A DNA stretch of 64,000 nt from Axinella damicornis. Lineage: Eukaryota > Porifera > Demospongiae > Axinellida > Axinellidae. The position numbers and the translations under genes were made by a program. Numbering within the stretch: position 1 is the stretch's first letter; each line of letters starts with the position of its first letter. Location: the NCBI GenBank assembly GCA_963931865.1, contig OZ007508.1, positions 3,286,081-3,350,080 on the forward strand, in the 5' to 3' direction. Below, one piece after another: positions 39,531 to 51,378 of the stretch. The notes beneath the pieces were generated by a model that saw only the letters and a list, made by a program, of their open reading frames with translations, was not told where the DNA came from and searched no databases.

Positions 39531-41962
39531 ATGGCGCAAACCTTCACCCGTTTAATTCCTGTTGCATGCGCAGTGCTGAGTCTTTTTTTCTTTACTGAGG
39601 CTCAGAGATCGCGATTTGACCTGGGGAGCCAACCGGCGGATTTGACCGTAAGTAGCAGCGGACAGGTCTTCGTAGCTACAGGCAGTCAGCTGTTGCGATT
39701 AGAAGGCCTAAACCTCGCAATGAGGGAGAACGTTACGGCGGACGACGACGTGTTGAATATAGTTTCTACTGATGGGGGGAAGTTGGTGGCCTGCCTGCAA
39801 GACCGCTCCTGTGCCGTGTACAACGCAAACAACTTGGAAAGTGGGCCTGAGTATCGTAGGGAGGAAGCGTCAGCAAGAACTCAACCAAATTCAATCTCAG
39901 TTGCATTGTTCACTGAACCATCAGGGAGTTTCTATACTGGCAGTTACGGCAAGATTCATCTGGAGGGCACTGGGAATACACGTCTATACATGAATCAGTA
40001 TGGCTTTGGAGAAGTACACTTTAACCGATCTTCTGGAACTACTCGTTACAGGGCTGATAGGGATATTGACCGAACATTTTCCACGGGATTTGTAAAAGGT
40101 TCAAATGCATACTATTTTGTTGCGGATCACCCTGGTGTTCGAGTTGTACGAGTGTGCCACATGGATGGGTGTGTAGGAGGTGAAAGGGAGTGTGAAATTG
40201 CTGCCTTGTATGAGGCTGAACTTTTATGTGGCCCTGATGAAGTCATGGTTGAACTCTGTGGTGTGTCACTGTTGGAGAGTTTTGCTGATTCTTCTGAAAC
40301 TGAAGTCATTGTAGCTCAGTGTGGCAGTGCCCGACCAAATATTAATCGAATCTGCTCTTATCCTTTGACAACACTTGACTCAATGTTAGATATGAAATAT
40401 GAGCAGTGTAGCATGGGAGCTGGAGAGAGACAAGTAGCTTGGGAGCTTGGAACTGGCAGAAACTGTGCAGGAACAGACTTTGAGGTACCGTATAGTTTCT
40501 CTGTACCACCTATTAATTCGTACACCCCCCATTTCCGCGAATTCCGAGAAAAACCCCCGGTAATTTACGACTTACGTAGCTACTCTCGTACACGTAAAAA
40601 TGATCTACAGCGGGTCGGTTTGAGTTCTATCAAGGCTGATGGTGGCGACGGTGGAGCCGGAGGGGGTGAAGGGCCCTTGCGTTTCTCGCGATCGAAGAAA
40701 GACAGTAGCACAGCCATTTACGTTGTCCAGGTGTAGGCCTACTTCTCGGGCTGGCCGCCATTCTCAAGCTCACGTTTCGACTGTCAGCTAGCTCTCAGGA
40801 AGGGCCCGTGAAGATTCTGACCCCACCGTTGTGATCGCCGTCCTGTGCTGGCATTTACCTTCGTGGCGAAACTGTGAGCGCTGTATTTTTTTGTCTTCCA
40901 TTCGACATTTTGGGAGGTCCAGGCGTCTCGTGCCTCCTGGCTTTCTACCGTCGTACGATTCCTCTATTTATTCGTACACCCCCCGTTTCCGGAAATATAC
41001 GTACCGGTACTCTAATCAAAAGTGTACGCTAGCAACCCATTTGGTTATCCCACAGCTGTAGACTTGCTCCATTGATAATGTATGGAGAGCTACAGTGGAA
41101 TGGGACCGTATTCCACTGCCCGTATTCTGAGGGTACCGGTCGTGTTTTCAATAGTAGCTGCACATCATGTGAGTCACCATACTAGGTCAGAGTACTATTG
41201 GTGTATATTAGCAAGAGTTCATAACTATGAAATTGTGATTACTAGCTACAGTGTTTACATAGCCTATGTACATGTAGGACACGCTGATTGCCTAGTCATA
41301 CTGCTGAGATGGTGGTAGTGGAACCCATATGGCACTTGCATACTCTTATCGTTATGAACTCTTGATATTAGTGCTGGAACTGCCAGTACTGAACTAGGGC
41401 CCCGCACTCGTGCAATACAGCAACAGACTACTAGTGATATTTCCCAGTACTCGGTAAATAATATAATATGCATACGGTAATGACATTTGGCTGTTTAATT
41501 AATAATTTTTCATTTTTGTTTGTGATGTGCAGACAAGCAGAGAACGAGAAAACAACTGCAGTTTTCCATCCTATATTGGCACACCAGAACTAAACAGCGT
41601 CATGCATGGTGTTCTGCACATTCACCTGACATTTCCACCTGTCGATTTCAGCAATGGAGATGAGGCGGATGAAATCACAGCATCCCTGGCCCTCAATGTA
41701 GCTTCCAACACCCTGCTGTTTGTGGCATACACAACAAACACTGGAAATTATTTTCTAACAAGAGTAAGTAGCTATTATCTTCGTGTCGTGTACAGTTCTT
41801 CCACTGTCATTTTTGTTCCTGCAGTATGTTGTCACTGACAGCAGGACTAACTCCACCTCATTCCAAGATGGGAGGTTCTACGATGAACAGATGCCAGGAC
41901 CAGTGAGACAACTGGAGTGGGCAGACGGACTAGACTACATCTATGCAACTACAGATTCATCA
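39531..41962 (+). CDS. Receptor exons 1-3: signal peptide and Sema domain
   Basis: Exon 1 (39531-40484) starts [20 protein letters not shown] and ends FE. It carries the early Sema blades with [16 protein letters not shown] and [17 protein letters not shown]. Exons 41533-41763 and 41825-41962 complete the propeller with [20 protein letters not shown]. The exon 1 donor was placed at 40485 because it joins exon 2 in phase and lies where homology ends. The first intron stays open for 83 more codons. Confidence 0.9.
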
Positions 41963-44900
41963 GTGAGTTTAGCGCTATATACTGTTTCTCATTCTAGTCT
42001 ATACCACTGCATGTCATCCCTGCTAGGTCCTGCAAATCCCACTTGAGGAGTGTTCCAACTTCAGTGACTGTGAAGGCTGTGCTGGACATGGTAACCCACT
42101 GTGTGGGTGGTGCACTGTGGAGCAGAGGTGTTCTCGGATGTCCCAGTGCCAGAATGCTTCTGAAACCATGAGATGGGTGCAGCAGTCCAACCTGTGCATC
42201 AGTGTCGCAATTTCACCCTCCCAGTTTGTCAAGGAAGATCCACAGATTGTAAGCCTCATAATTTCAGTTCAGATGTGTGATGTGTGATAGCACTCGATCA
42301 CAATTTCACATTTACAGTTTACTGTGACTGCCACCCCTGGCCTACCTCCTTTGCTTCCCGGAGAGAGTTTCAACTGTAACTTCGCTGACAGTGAGGGTCA
42401 GCTTCCCGCTATATGCGTTGAGGCAGTTGTGGTTACAAACACAATATTTACCTGCAATATCACCGGTCTAAACTTGAGGAGTGGTGTTCAACTTGGTATG
42501 CATGCACAACTTCACGTACATGCCACTTCACTCATCTTTCCAGCACATAATTCTGCAATATATAAATATATACTAGAGCTCCTGATTTCACCTCTCTCAA
42601 TCTGTAGTGACTGACTTCAGTTTCATCAGTTCTGAAGTCAATGTATTGTTTGGTACAAGAGAGAGGGCCGTGACTCTATATGATTGTCCTACTGCAGAAA
42701 GGTTGGTTAAACTTCCAAGCATTAACCTTGCATATGTTGCCATCAGTGTTTAATTTTCCTTGTACTTCAGGGACATAGCTACCTGCAAGCATTATATTCT
42801 ACATGTGTTACTTCTTTGGTTTCTACAGATGCAGCGAGTGTGTCGAAACAAATAATGCTTGTGGTTGGTGTGTGTATAGGGCGCTGTGTAGTGGGAGGCC
42901 AACATCTTGCACTAATATGGCCAACTGGATCAGGGTATGTCATTGTAAATAATTATTCTAGGGTTGGAATTTTCATCTTTAGTATTCTGGACTACGAGGT
43001 AACACTTCTATAGCAAATTTAATAATTTGTTCCATTAATCTTAGAGGTGGGTTGATGTGACACAACTAATTACTTCGTATATCCCATGAGGAACAAGTTG
43101 TTGTTTGTATACACATTTCCATGCAAAAGTAAAAATGCCCTTACTAGGGATTATGCTATAGTTACACCACCAGTTGCTGTGGTTTATCAGGTGGTTATTC
43201 AAGCTGAGGTGAAGCCACGGTGAATAACTGCCGAATGTGTTCCTGATGGGACACTATACACAGTGGACCCAAGGATCTGGGACCGGGGACCCGGGACCTG
43301 GGACCAGGGACCCGAGGACCCGGGGACCCAAGGATCCTCAGCTGTTACAGGAGACAGGAATGCAATTACAAGCAATCTGTGCTAATGTAAAAGCCCAAAC
43401 TCACAGCTAATACTTATGTTGTTACCTTAAGTATGCAAATCAGCTTTGTAAAACCGGATTAATACTTAGCCTCGTTCCCAGGCCGTAATCCTGGGATCCA
43501 GGCTGGCTTATTAAACTATAATAGCAGAATTAAAGTTCAAAGTGCAGTGCTATAGATATATGGCGAAGGTCAAATGCTTTTTTGTAGTGAGAGTCGGAGG
43601 GGACGGAGAAAGAGGTACATGAATATCATAATATTCTGAAGTGGAAACGTGATGAAGACACGCTAGAAGATTAATGTTGTATGCTGAAAATGCCTTCTGA
43701 TTTGTGATGAGCGGACTTGCATACTCCAGGCAATGATATAACCATGAGTTTTGGCTTGTAGTTGCATTTCTGTCTCCCGTAACAGCTGAGGATCCCGGGT
43801 CCTTGGGTCCCCGGGTCCACTGTTTATACTGTCCCGTTCCTGATAAGCCACAGCAGCTGGTAGTACTACTGTGGTGACTTCTGTGTATACTAAATTTTCC
43901 TGACTAAGGTGTATGGTAGTTATGTGTATAACTTCCATAGCATGCCGGTTTACTGTTACCGTTTACACTATACACACTTAGCCTCGTACCCAGGCTCATT
44001 TCTTCTTACCGTGCGTGGGAAAGAGCCTGGGTACGAGGCAATTACACACTGTGGTGGGCACCTTTCAACCTCCCATGCACTGTAGTACAAATTATTTATA
44101 CTGTGAAGGAGTTGGTAGTGAGGACTATCACAGTTTCATGCATTGGTGAACCAGTATGCATGCAGGCCAAATGATGTCAGGCTGCATGAAAGACATAATT
44201 ACATGAAAATCCTCTTCGTTAGGTGGATGAGACTGGGAACTTCACTGAAGTGTGTCCACTGCTGGAGCCCTCCTCTTCCTCCAGTGCAGACTATGTCCAT
44301 CCAGTGGCAGTAGACAGAGACTTGGAGCTGAGGACTAGAAACTTACCAGCACCGGTAAAATGTTTTAGTGCTACTCACGTGACCCTCAACGAATCAGACG
44401 CCTCAGAATCGATCACATGACGGAGCATTAAATCGCTTATTGCACACTTTAGTGTGCATTATCTAGATAATGCAAAGATCAAAAGGCTGTCTCGGGTCAG
44501 TGAGTTGCACTAAGTAGTTTAGATAACAGTTTGCAGTGCATTACAGGCTTTAGTGCACTCGAGCAATCTAGGTAACGGTCTCGGCCAGATAATGCACTCG
44601 CCTTCGGCTCATGCATTATCTCACCCTCGACCGTTAACTAGATTGCCCTTGTGCACTAAAACCCGTAATGCACTGCAAACTGGTATTTAAATATTACATA
44701 GCTACATGCAATTGATATTCATGTCAGAGTTAGAGTTACCGAGTTTCATACTACCTGTTTGTATTGACTACAGATTGGAGCATTCCACTACCAGTGCCAG
44801 TTGGGAAATTTGATACTGAATGCTACCTTCAATGAATTTATCACTTGCCTTGTCAGTGAAGATCAGGTAGAGTGTTGGCTTTAAGGTAGATATTTTCACA

Positions 44901-47900
44901 CATACATTAGCTATAGACTATATCTTCTCTAGATAACTCTTCAAAGTGGAATTTCTGGCTCTGAGACTGTGACTGTTGATGTTGCATTGGTTAACACTAA
45001 TGAAAACATGCAGTACACAATTGATACACTGACCAGAACCCAGCTAAATTGTGAGTGGACAGTAAGATGACTACTGTGAAACTAACTACTTTGTTATAAT
45101 ATTGTTGTGTTAAATTGTGTCCTACAGTGGTCCTATACAACTGCTTCCAGCTGGCTGAGGGTTGTACACAGTGTATTGTTGTCCATGATATGAATGAGTT
45201 TGCTTGTGGCTGGTGCAGTGATGTCGATGCATGCTTAGTTGAGGAGCAGTGTTCTGTAGCCAATATGTTTGACACAACCTCGAGTGTTTGCCCTAGCCCA
45301 ATGATCTCCAGCTTCTCCCCAACCTCTGGTCCACTCCAGGGAGGAACTACAATCACTATCAGAGGAGCTGATTTGGGTGCAAGTTTTGAAGAGGTTATGG
45401 TGGGTGGGGTGGCAGTTGGTTCAACACCATGCGATGTACAGGTAGAGGGGTACATTCCAGGAGAACAGATCGTTTGCGAGACAACTGCGTTTCCAATGAC
45501 TGGCACTGCCAATGTTATTGTCTCGTTACAGCGTAATATTGGACCAGGCAATGGTGTTAGTTCTGAAGTTTTCCACATAGTGAGTCCTACTGTTTCTGAG
45601 GTGGATCCAGCATTTGGGCCAGTGTCCGGAGGAACTGAAGTAACTGTGAGGGGGACATTCCTAGATGTTGGAAACATTGAGGATATAAGGATCCTTTTGG
45701 TGGGGGAGAATGAGACCGATTGCAGAATTGAGTGAGTTAGTATTCCTTGTTTCACTCAAGCGATAGCTCACACTGCATTCTCTGTATGTAGGGATCCTTC
45801 TGATATTGTGGCCAATGAGATCAATTGTACAACCTCAGCAAGCTCGGATGGCATTAACTCAGCCTCTGTTGCCGTATACATCGATAATGCTGTGGTGAAC
45901 AGTAGTGATGTGCACTTCATGTTCAGAAATGACCCCAACTTCACTGCGGTAAACCCCATGAGAACCATTCCTGCGTAAGTCCCACTGCCTGATGCATATG
46001 CTAGCGTAACAAAGAGATGTTCAGAATGTAATTGTATTATTTATAGAGAAAATTTCAATTATCACAGACAAAAACAGTGAACAAAATTAATATACACCTG
46101 TGAAAACAGTTGTTCATGTACTACACATATATTGCTGAAAGAGAGCCGGCTAAAAGGGTACAGGCCTATATAGACAGTCTCATAATGTCACCATGTCTCC
46201 ATATGGGTGTACGTATACATGATATCCATGCACTGACAATGCACAGTCATTAATTTCAACAGTGGTGGCATCCGGCTCAGATTCATTGGTCAATACTTGG
46301 ACGTTGTGCAACAGCCAGCGTTTTTCGTCACTGATGACAGATATACCTCAAACCTTCAGGTATATTATACTCTATTTTAAATTCCAACGTGTCATTCAAG
46401 CCATAGGCTCTATTTATATACCACTGCAGGCTTGTAGCGTGATTAGTGAACAGCAAATTGAATGTATTACTCCACGTCTGGTTGGACCAGCTCAGAGTGC
46501 AAATCTTATGTACATGGTTGTGGTTGACGATGCTCCTGGTCCTAACAGCAATGATGAGAGCTTAACACTGGCTGTGGTTCCAAATCCTATCTTTGGAGGA
46601 AATGGTACAGCTCTTGAGGATAATGAGTACCTGGAAGACTCTGGGAGGTTTATCGCGATCAGGGTGAGCTGATCCTCCACTGTGTTCACATTGCAGTAAT
46701 AGTATGTTTATTGGATTCCCATGCAGGCCCAAAACCTGGACTCAGTAGAAGAAGATGAGATACAAGTACAAGTTGGCAGCGAGCCATGTGTGATACAGTC
46801 TGTATCTGGACGGGTATGATAGAAGAGATTTTGTTTTCATTTTCTATGACTGCGGATGATGCGTTGTTCATGCCTGAAGTGTATTGGGTAGCTGCTATTA
46901 ATTGTGTCAAAAGTACAAACACCCCGGAATATATAATATTATAGATCAGGAGGGTTTTGGGGGGTAGTTTTTGACACAAATAGCCCTGGGGTTATTTAAG
47001 CCCCAATGACGTCTATAGGCGTCATTTAGACCCTATGCACTTGTAGGGCTTCTTTGTCAGTCCAAAATGTCCTTAAAGGCTTCGGGACAACCTTGTGGGG
47101 AAAATTCAAAACATTTGTTCAGTTTTCGGCACACACCACCCACTGAATGTAAAAATGGGTTTGAGTTTTTATAGACCCCGCCGAGGGCCTCAGATGGGTC
47201 CTCAAGAAAACATGCAGATTAATGGTGTATGATGTGCCAGCAGTCAGATCTGGCCCAAGTTTAGGGAGATCCTGGGCGAGAATTTGGCTGACATCTACAT
47301 TAAACCTCCGATTGCTGGGATTGCTGTGGTGGTCATGAATATCATAAATGGTATTGCCAGAGGGGGCTCTTTATGTGTGCTTGTCCCACCAAGTCTGGCC
47401 CCTGAGGAGCGAATATGTGGGAGAGGAGGACCTACGAAGGTGGTGTGCGCTGAATGCATGAAAATGTGTTGTCTTGGGGGGAAGAATTCTGGTTAACTGA
47501 GTAGTATTGATTGACTTAGTGGCTTATTGATATGGGTCTCTTTTTCTGTCTGCTATTCAGATTCTGTGCGAACCTCCCCAAACACCACCTGGGGGCATGA
47601 CTAAAGCCATTGTAGAAGTACGTACTGATACGTTTATGATAACTCCTAGAGAGAGAAATACAAATGTTCATCTGCCGTCTACTGCTTCATCTAGGTTTTC
47701 ATTGGCACTAAGCTGAAATTTTATGCTGGGAATCTAACATACATCAGTCCTTCATCAACTGAAGGTCCTATAGCAGCCGTTCCTCTGTTTGTGGTATTTG
47801 CTGCTGTCGTTCCTGTGGTTGTGGTTTTGCTGGTTTCCGCAGTTGCTATCACGGTCATTGTAGCAGGAGTACTTAGATGGCAATCTGTGTACAAAGCAAG

Positions 47901-50302
47901 GTAATCAGAGACTACGTGGGTGTACACTGCAGAGTGTCACATGCAAGTCTACAGTGGGAGTTTACAGAGCGATTTGTTTTACTCATTAGTTTTTCATTCA
48001 TGCATCTACATGCAGTATCAATACTTCTTCATGCAGGTCAAAAGACGCTGAACGTCCTCCCCTTAAGGCTATAATATCATCAAATGGTACAACTTTTCAT
48101 TTACATAAGTAAACATAATCAATTATTTGGCTTCTCTCTACTGCATGTCGGCAGACCTAATACCACCAGAATTCAAGGACCGAATCCCAGTGGGGTTGAT
48201 TGTGCCCAGCACCCACCTTCGACTGTTGGAAAACATCGGACAAGGTATATTTTCCATGCCATAAATGTGGTGATAAATTGCTTAAAATTTCTCCCGTCAT
48301 GTACTCAGGTGAATTTGGATCTGTGCACAGGGCACATCTCATCAAGTGGCATGGAGCAGGACAGCCTAGAATAGTAGCTGTAAAATCTCTGAAAGGTACA
48401 ATTATCATATGAGAAGTGTGTTGGAAAGGAATGCAATACGAACATGCTTCTCAGATGCCTTCCCCACCATCATATTTTTCATCACTTGGAAAGTCCTGGG
48501 ACACTGAAGTCAATACTCAGCCCTACCACTCAATTGTACCTATATGTAGCTCTCTTCACACCAAATGATGTGAAGATTATGATGGATGAAATTCTGAAGA
48601 TGAAGAACTTTGACCACCCTCATGTGATGACCTTATTGGGCATCTGTCTGGACGCTGGTCCTGGTCTGTCCATCATAATGCCTTATATGGCAAATGGAAG
48701 CCTATTGGATTACTTGAAGAAGGAGAGAACAAATCTGGTTCTCACTGAAGAAGCAGGATCAGATACAGTTGAGTGAATCCATAACTTGATTTGAAGTGCT
48801 GCTCAGGTACACTGTGCATTTAATCTACAGGTTAGCTCTGTGAGAAAATTGCTATTGAGGTTTTGCTACCAAATAGCCAAAGGAATGGAATATCTCGCCC
48901 TAAACAAGTTTGTTCATCGTGACCTAGCTGCTCGAAACTGCATGTAAGTTACAAACACCAAGCAATGAACTACACACCAAGTTAAGCAATATTATGTGTT
49001 CCTCGATTTTTTCCATAGGCTTGACAATCAGGGGAGAGTGAAGGTGGCTGACTTTGGACTGGCTGAGGATGTATACATGAAGGGCTACTTTCGGCAGGAG
49101 ACAGATGCCTCGGTCCGGCTACCTTACAAGTGGATGCCTCCGGAGAGCCTCCAAGACATGATTTTCTCAGAGAAGAGCGATGTGGTATGTATTAGAAGTT
49201 GTTCAAGTCCAGCCTCTTCTGCTAATTTTGCTGCATGCTTCTTTAAGGGATGCCTTTGCTACAGTTCATATACTGATGACCAATACTATACATAGCTATA
49301 CATACCCTGGCTATTATGCACACTAGGAAGGCTTACTTTCCACTGCAATATTCCACATGTACTGCGCACAGTGGGCATTTGGTGTGACATGGTGGGAGAT
49401 CTTCACAGGAAGCAAGACTCCCTATCCTGCCATAAACTCCATTGCGCTGGCCGAGCTGTTGGAGAGTGGGCTGAGGCTAGGGAAACCTTCCAATGCTGCC
49501 TGCTCGGAAGACATGTGAGTGATGTTTACAAACTATATCTGCTGCTACATACGGTGTAAAACTCAGGTATAAGTTGCAATATTATGGACTTGGAATATGC
49601 ATAATTATGATATCACAGTAGGAGGAGACTATAGACAGTGGAATATCACTTTTCATACATACATTAGCCATACTTTGATATTATATGGAACATACTACAT
49701 ACTACTCTATAGGCAACGCCACATTGTAGAAACAATCACCACTTACCTAATTATTCAGTACTTTGCATGCTCAACAGAATGTGATTAAGACCACATGGGA
49801 GAAATATCGTCAGAGAACAATGATACTAGAAACTCATGAGCTTATAGTAGTACAGCCAAAATAAATAGCAATGTGGATGTGGGTAATACTGTGAAATGAT
49901 GCTAATCAATGTATACACTATGTTAGCCTCCAATTGCAGTCATGGTGAACACACACAGTTCACTGTCACGGTCCGTCTGACTATGCCATGGATTTAAATC
50001 TTAAGATTTTGCCTTCTTTCCCCAGCTACCTGATCATGCAAAAGTGCTGGTACTCAGAGCCTGATGCCCGGCCAGCCTTCAGTGAGCTAGCCTCCACCCT
50101 CTCGACAATGCTGGAGATGGTGGCTGGGTATGTGGAACTCACTATGTGTCTCCCTGCTACTGCCACTGATGAAGTAGATATTGATGTGCTGGAGAATCCT
50201 AATGAAGTCAATCAGGAAGAAATTGAAATGGAGAAGAATCCTATGTCCAGCATTCGTGATATCCCAACGCCAAGAAACGGAGTCTCTCTCACAACCAACT
50301 GA
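39531..50302 (+). CDS. Receptor tyrosine kinase with plexin-like ectodomain (Sema-3xPSI-IPT-TM-kinase), 25 exons
   Basis: Membrane receptor predicted to bind a ligand through its Sema/PSI/IPT ectodomain and to signal by tyrosine phosphorylation. Exon ends: 39531-40484, 41533-41763, 41825-41962, 42027-42248, 42318-42495, 42608-42701, 42829-42934, 44223-44354, 44774-44866, 44933-45050, 45128-45731, 45792-45974, 46263-46359, 46430-46663, 46727-46813, 47561-47617, 47695-47900, 48037-48086, 48155-48244, 48309-48395, 48550-48767, 48831-48943, 49019-49184, 49372-49514, 50026-50302. All are GT-AG and in phase, totalling 1,625 residues. Order: signal peptide (1-24), Sema (~26-445), PSI at ~450, ~601 and ~761, IPT run from ~815, membrane segment (~1206-1236), kinase (~1285-1555). 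MET and RON have one PSI. Three PSIs interleaved with IPT-like parts is the plexin arrangement. Confidence 0.93.
40485..41532 (+). other. Receptor intron 1, open in frame for 83 codons
   Basis: The reading frame of exon 1 continues through 40734 before a stop, ending in a Gly-rich and Ser/Lys-rich segment. The motif TTCGTACACCCCCC.TTTCC occurs twice (about 40517 and 40970), so part may derive from a repeat. A short hairpin lies at 41093-41118. Confidence 0.5.
42027..45731 (+). CDS. Receptor exons 4-11: three PSI modules, interleaved domains, first IPTs
   Basis: PSI 1 (exon 42027-42248) has [18 protein letters not shown] 2 (42608-42934) has [14 protein letters not shown], after an interleaved domain containing [17 protein letters not shown] 3 (45128-45731) opens LYNC and has [11 protein letters not shown], after a second interleaved domain with [10 protein letters not shown]. 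The large exon 45128-45731 then gives two typical IPT starts, [18 protein letters not shown] and [18 protein letters not shown]. The [10 protein letters not shown] motif is strongly plexin-like. The intron 42935-44222 is full of inverted repeats. Confidence 0.9.
43165..43965. repeat. Fold-back region with GGGACC minisatellite
   Basis: Left arm 43165-43400 (TGTGGTTTATCAG, CAGTGGACCCAAGGATC, TCAGCTGTTACAGGAGACAG) and right arm 43735-43965 (complement of the same parts). A CGGGGACCC-type minisatellite is at 43261-43335. Confidence 0.75.
43467..43500. mobile_element. Palindromic MITE, truncated copy
   Basis: Only the left end TAGCCTCGTTCCCAGGCC is clear. It is inside the fold-back region of a receptor intron. 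Confidence 0.6.
43979..44042. mobile_element. Palindromic MITE with exact 8-bp target duplication
   Basis: TAGCCTCGTACCCAGGCTC and GAGCCTGGGTACGAGGC ends, with TACACACT on both sides (43971-43978 and 44043-44050). Compensating changes (GTAC in both arms) keep the hairpin. Confidence 0.9.
44527..44682. repeat. Nested hairpin element
   Basis: The outer arms CAGTTTGCAGTGCATTAC and GTAATGCACTGCAAACTG enclose an inner hairpin AGATAATGCA..TGCATTATCT. It lies in the intron after the PSI 2-region exons. Confidence 0.8.
45792..47617 (+). CDS. Receptor exons 12-16: later IPT domains
   Basis: Exons 45792-45974, 46263-46359, 46430-46663, 46727-46813 and 47561-47617 continue the IPT stack ([36 protein letters not shown]) and end with [12 protein letters not shown]. 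The intron 46814-47560 contains a piggyBac-like MITE relative. The number of IPT folds, about four in all, is an estimate. Confidence 0.85.
46996..47492. mobile_element. piggyBac-like MITE, diverged inverted copy
   Basis: Contains GACGTCTATAGGCGTCAT, CAGATCTGGCCCAAG and GCATGAAAATGTGTTGTCTT in the reverse order to 27467-28069. It sits in a receptor intron and the ends have decayed. Confidence 0.8.
47695..50302 (+). CDS. Receptor exons 17-25: transmembrane segment and tyrosine kinase
   Basis: Exon 47695-47900 has the membrane segment ([20 protein letters not shown]). The kinase has the glycine loop GQGEFGSV, lysine in RIVAVKSLK (~1317), a MET-like link [17 protein letters not shown] (catalytic Asp ~1424), DFG (~1442), KWMPPESL and [10 protein letters not shown]. 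All catalytic residues are present, so it should be active. The activation loop has tyrosines in VYMKGYF, spaced unlike the paired YY of MET. The tail has a YVEL motif that could be a docking site. The acceptor at 48550 was chosen because it restores KALFTPNDV in phase. Confidence 0.93.
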
Positions 50303-50612
50303 ACACCAGCACCATAGATAGTCTACTATCTGTGCTAACACTAACCAGAAAACACACAACGTTTTGTTAGGTTTGTCTGATTTAGTGCATATACTGTATT
50401 TGTAGCTGCAATACAAGTTTAGAATTTATCACACTTCATTTTTCTTATTCACTCATAAGTTTATGTAGTTATAGTTGTCCATTCTGCATGCAGAATTGTG
50501 TCGCCTCTTTGTTTTGTTTTTTTTTGTTTTTTTTGTGTTGTAGTTGTATCTCAATATTTGTTGACTTACATTTTGGCCATTTGAAAAAAAAGAATTCAAT
50601 GTGGCATAGTTT
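50303..50612. other. 3' flank of the receptor gene
   Basis: AT-rich with T-runs near 50516-50536. No clear AATAAA and no gene were recognised. Confidence 0.55.
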
Positions 50613-51378
50613 TTTGTCTCGGCGCCGAAGCGCCGAGACACAGTGCTGGGTACGTATACGTCTGTCCACGTCCACGTGCTATATAGCTGGAGCGCATGCG
50701 CGACGGATTTAGTAACTAGTAATGTGTATGTGGCCGCACCCTACTGTGCTAGAGACTGAAGACACAAACAAGATCATGTGAGATTTCAGCAAGAGAGGCT
50801 AAAACAGCAAGAAGTCGGATTACAAGGTATACGCAAGAATGACCGTCTGAGGAGCGCCAAGAATTAACGCAGACTATACAAGCTGACTGAGAAAGGCAGC
50901 AGCAAAGAAGGCCTGAACAAGAGAGTCCGGAACAGAGAGAGCAATGACTACAAGCTGACCGAGAGAGGAGACGGCTAAGAAGGCAACGAGAAACCACTGA
51001 TCAACGTAGGCAACTTGTAGCTAGCTAGATGCTCGTAGACTACATCAGTATTCCTCCATTGACAATCTAATTTAGGTCTTCTCTTCAAGCCACTTTGTCT
51101 GTGTGCTCGTGTATAATCTTACTTTTTTCAGTCCAAGTCAAAGGTATGACCAGTGCGCCTTTCATTGAAGTTTGTCCATTGTATGTGTCTATTGAATTGT
51201 GACCTATTTGCCTGTTGACACACTGTAAAGTCTTTCATCAGTATGGCAGCATACGCCAAGATTTGATCAAATCTCAGAGCTATATAGCTAGCTACCAAGC
51301 AAATCTTGTTAAACCATCTGTAGTGTCCAACACTTGTATCAGTCTTGCAAGCAAACCGCCGAGACAATTTTTCAAAAA
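50612..51378. mobile_element. Decayed transposon with TGTCTCGGCG ends
   Basis: The left end has TTTTTTGTCTCGGCG and the right end the complement CGCCGAGACAATTTTT (near 51355-51370). The left end also forms a strong hairpin (50616-50639). Inside lies a decayed protein-coding stretch with peptide repeats. Confidence 0.55.
50755..51020 (+). pseudogene. Remnant of an STPR-type peptide-repeat protein
   Basis: The frame beginning at 50879 reads as charged ~23-residue units (pattern ...QADRER..RR..E.PEQRE..LQADRERRRLRRQRE) typical of STPR repeats, which are found in FMBP-1 and in many transposon-encoded proteins. Two in-frame stops are both TGA where the repeat predicts CGA. The frame breaks upstream of 50870. 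Confidence 0.6.

Noticed and set aside
40485..40736. Exon 1 extended to 40736 as the normal receptor form
   Set aside because: Exon 2 at 41533 joins the donor at 40485 in phase and continues the Sema domain, so the extension is at most an alternative product.
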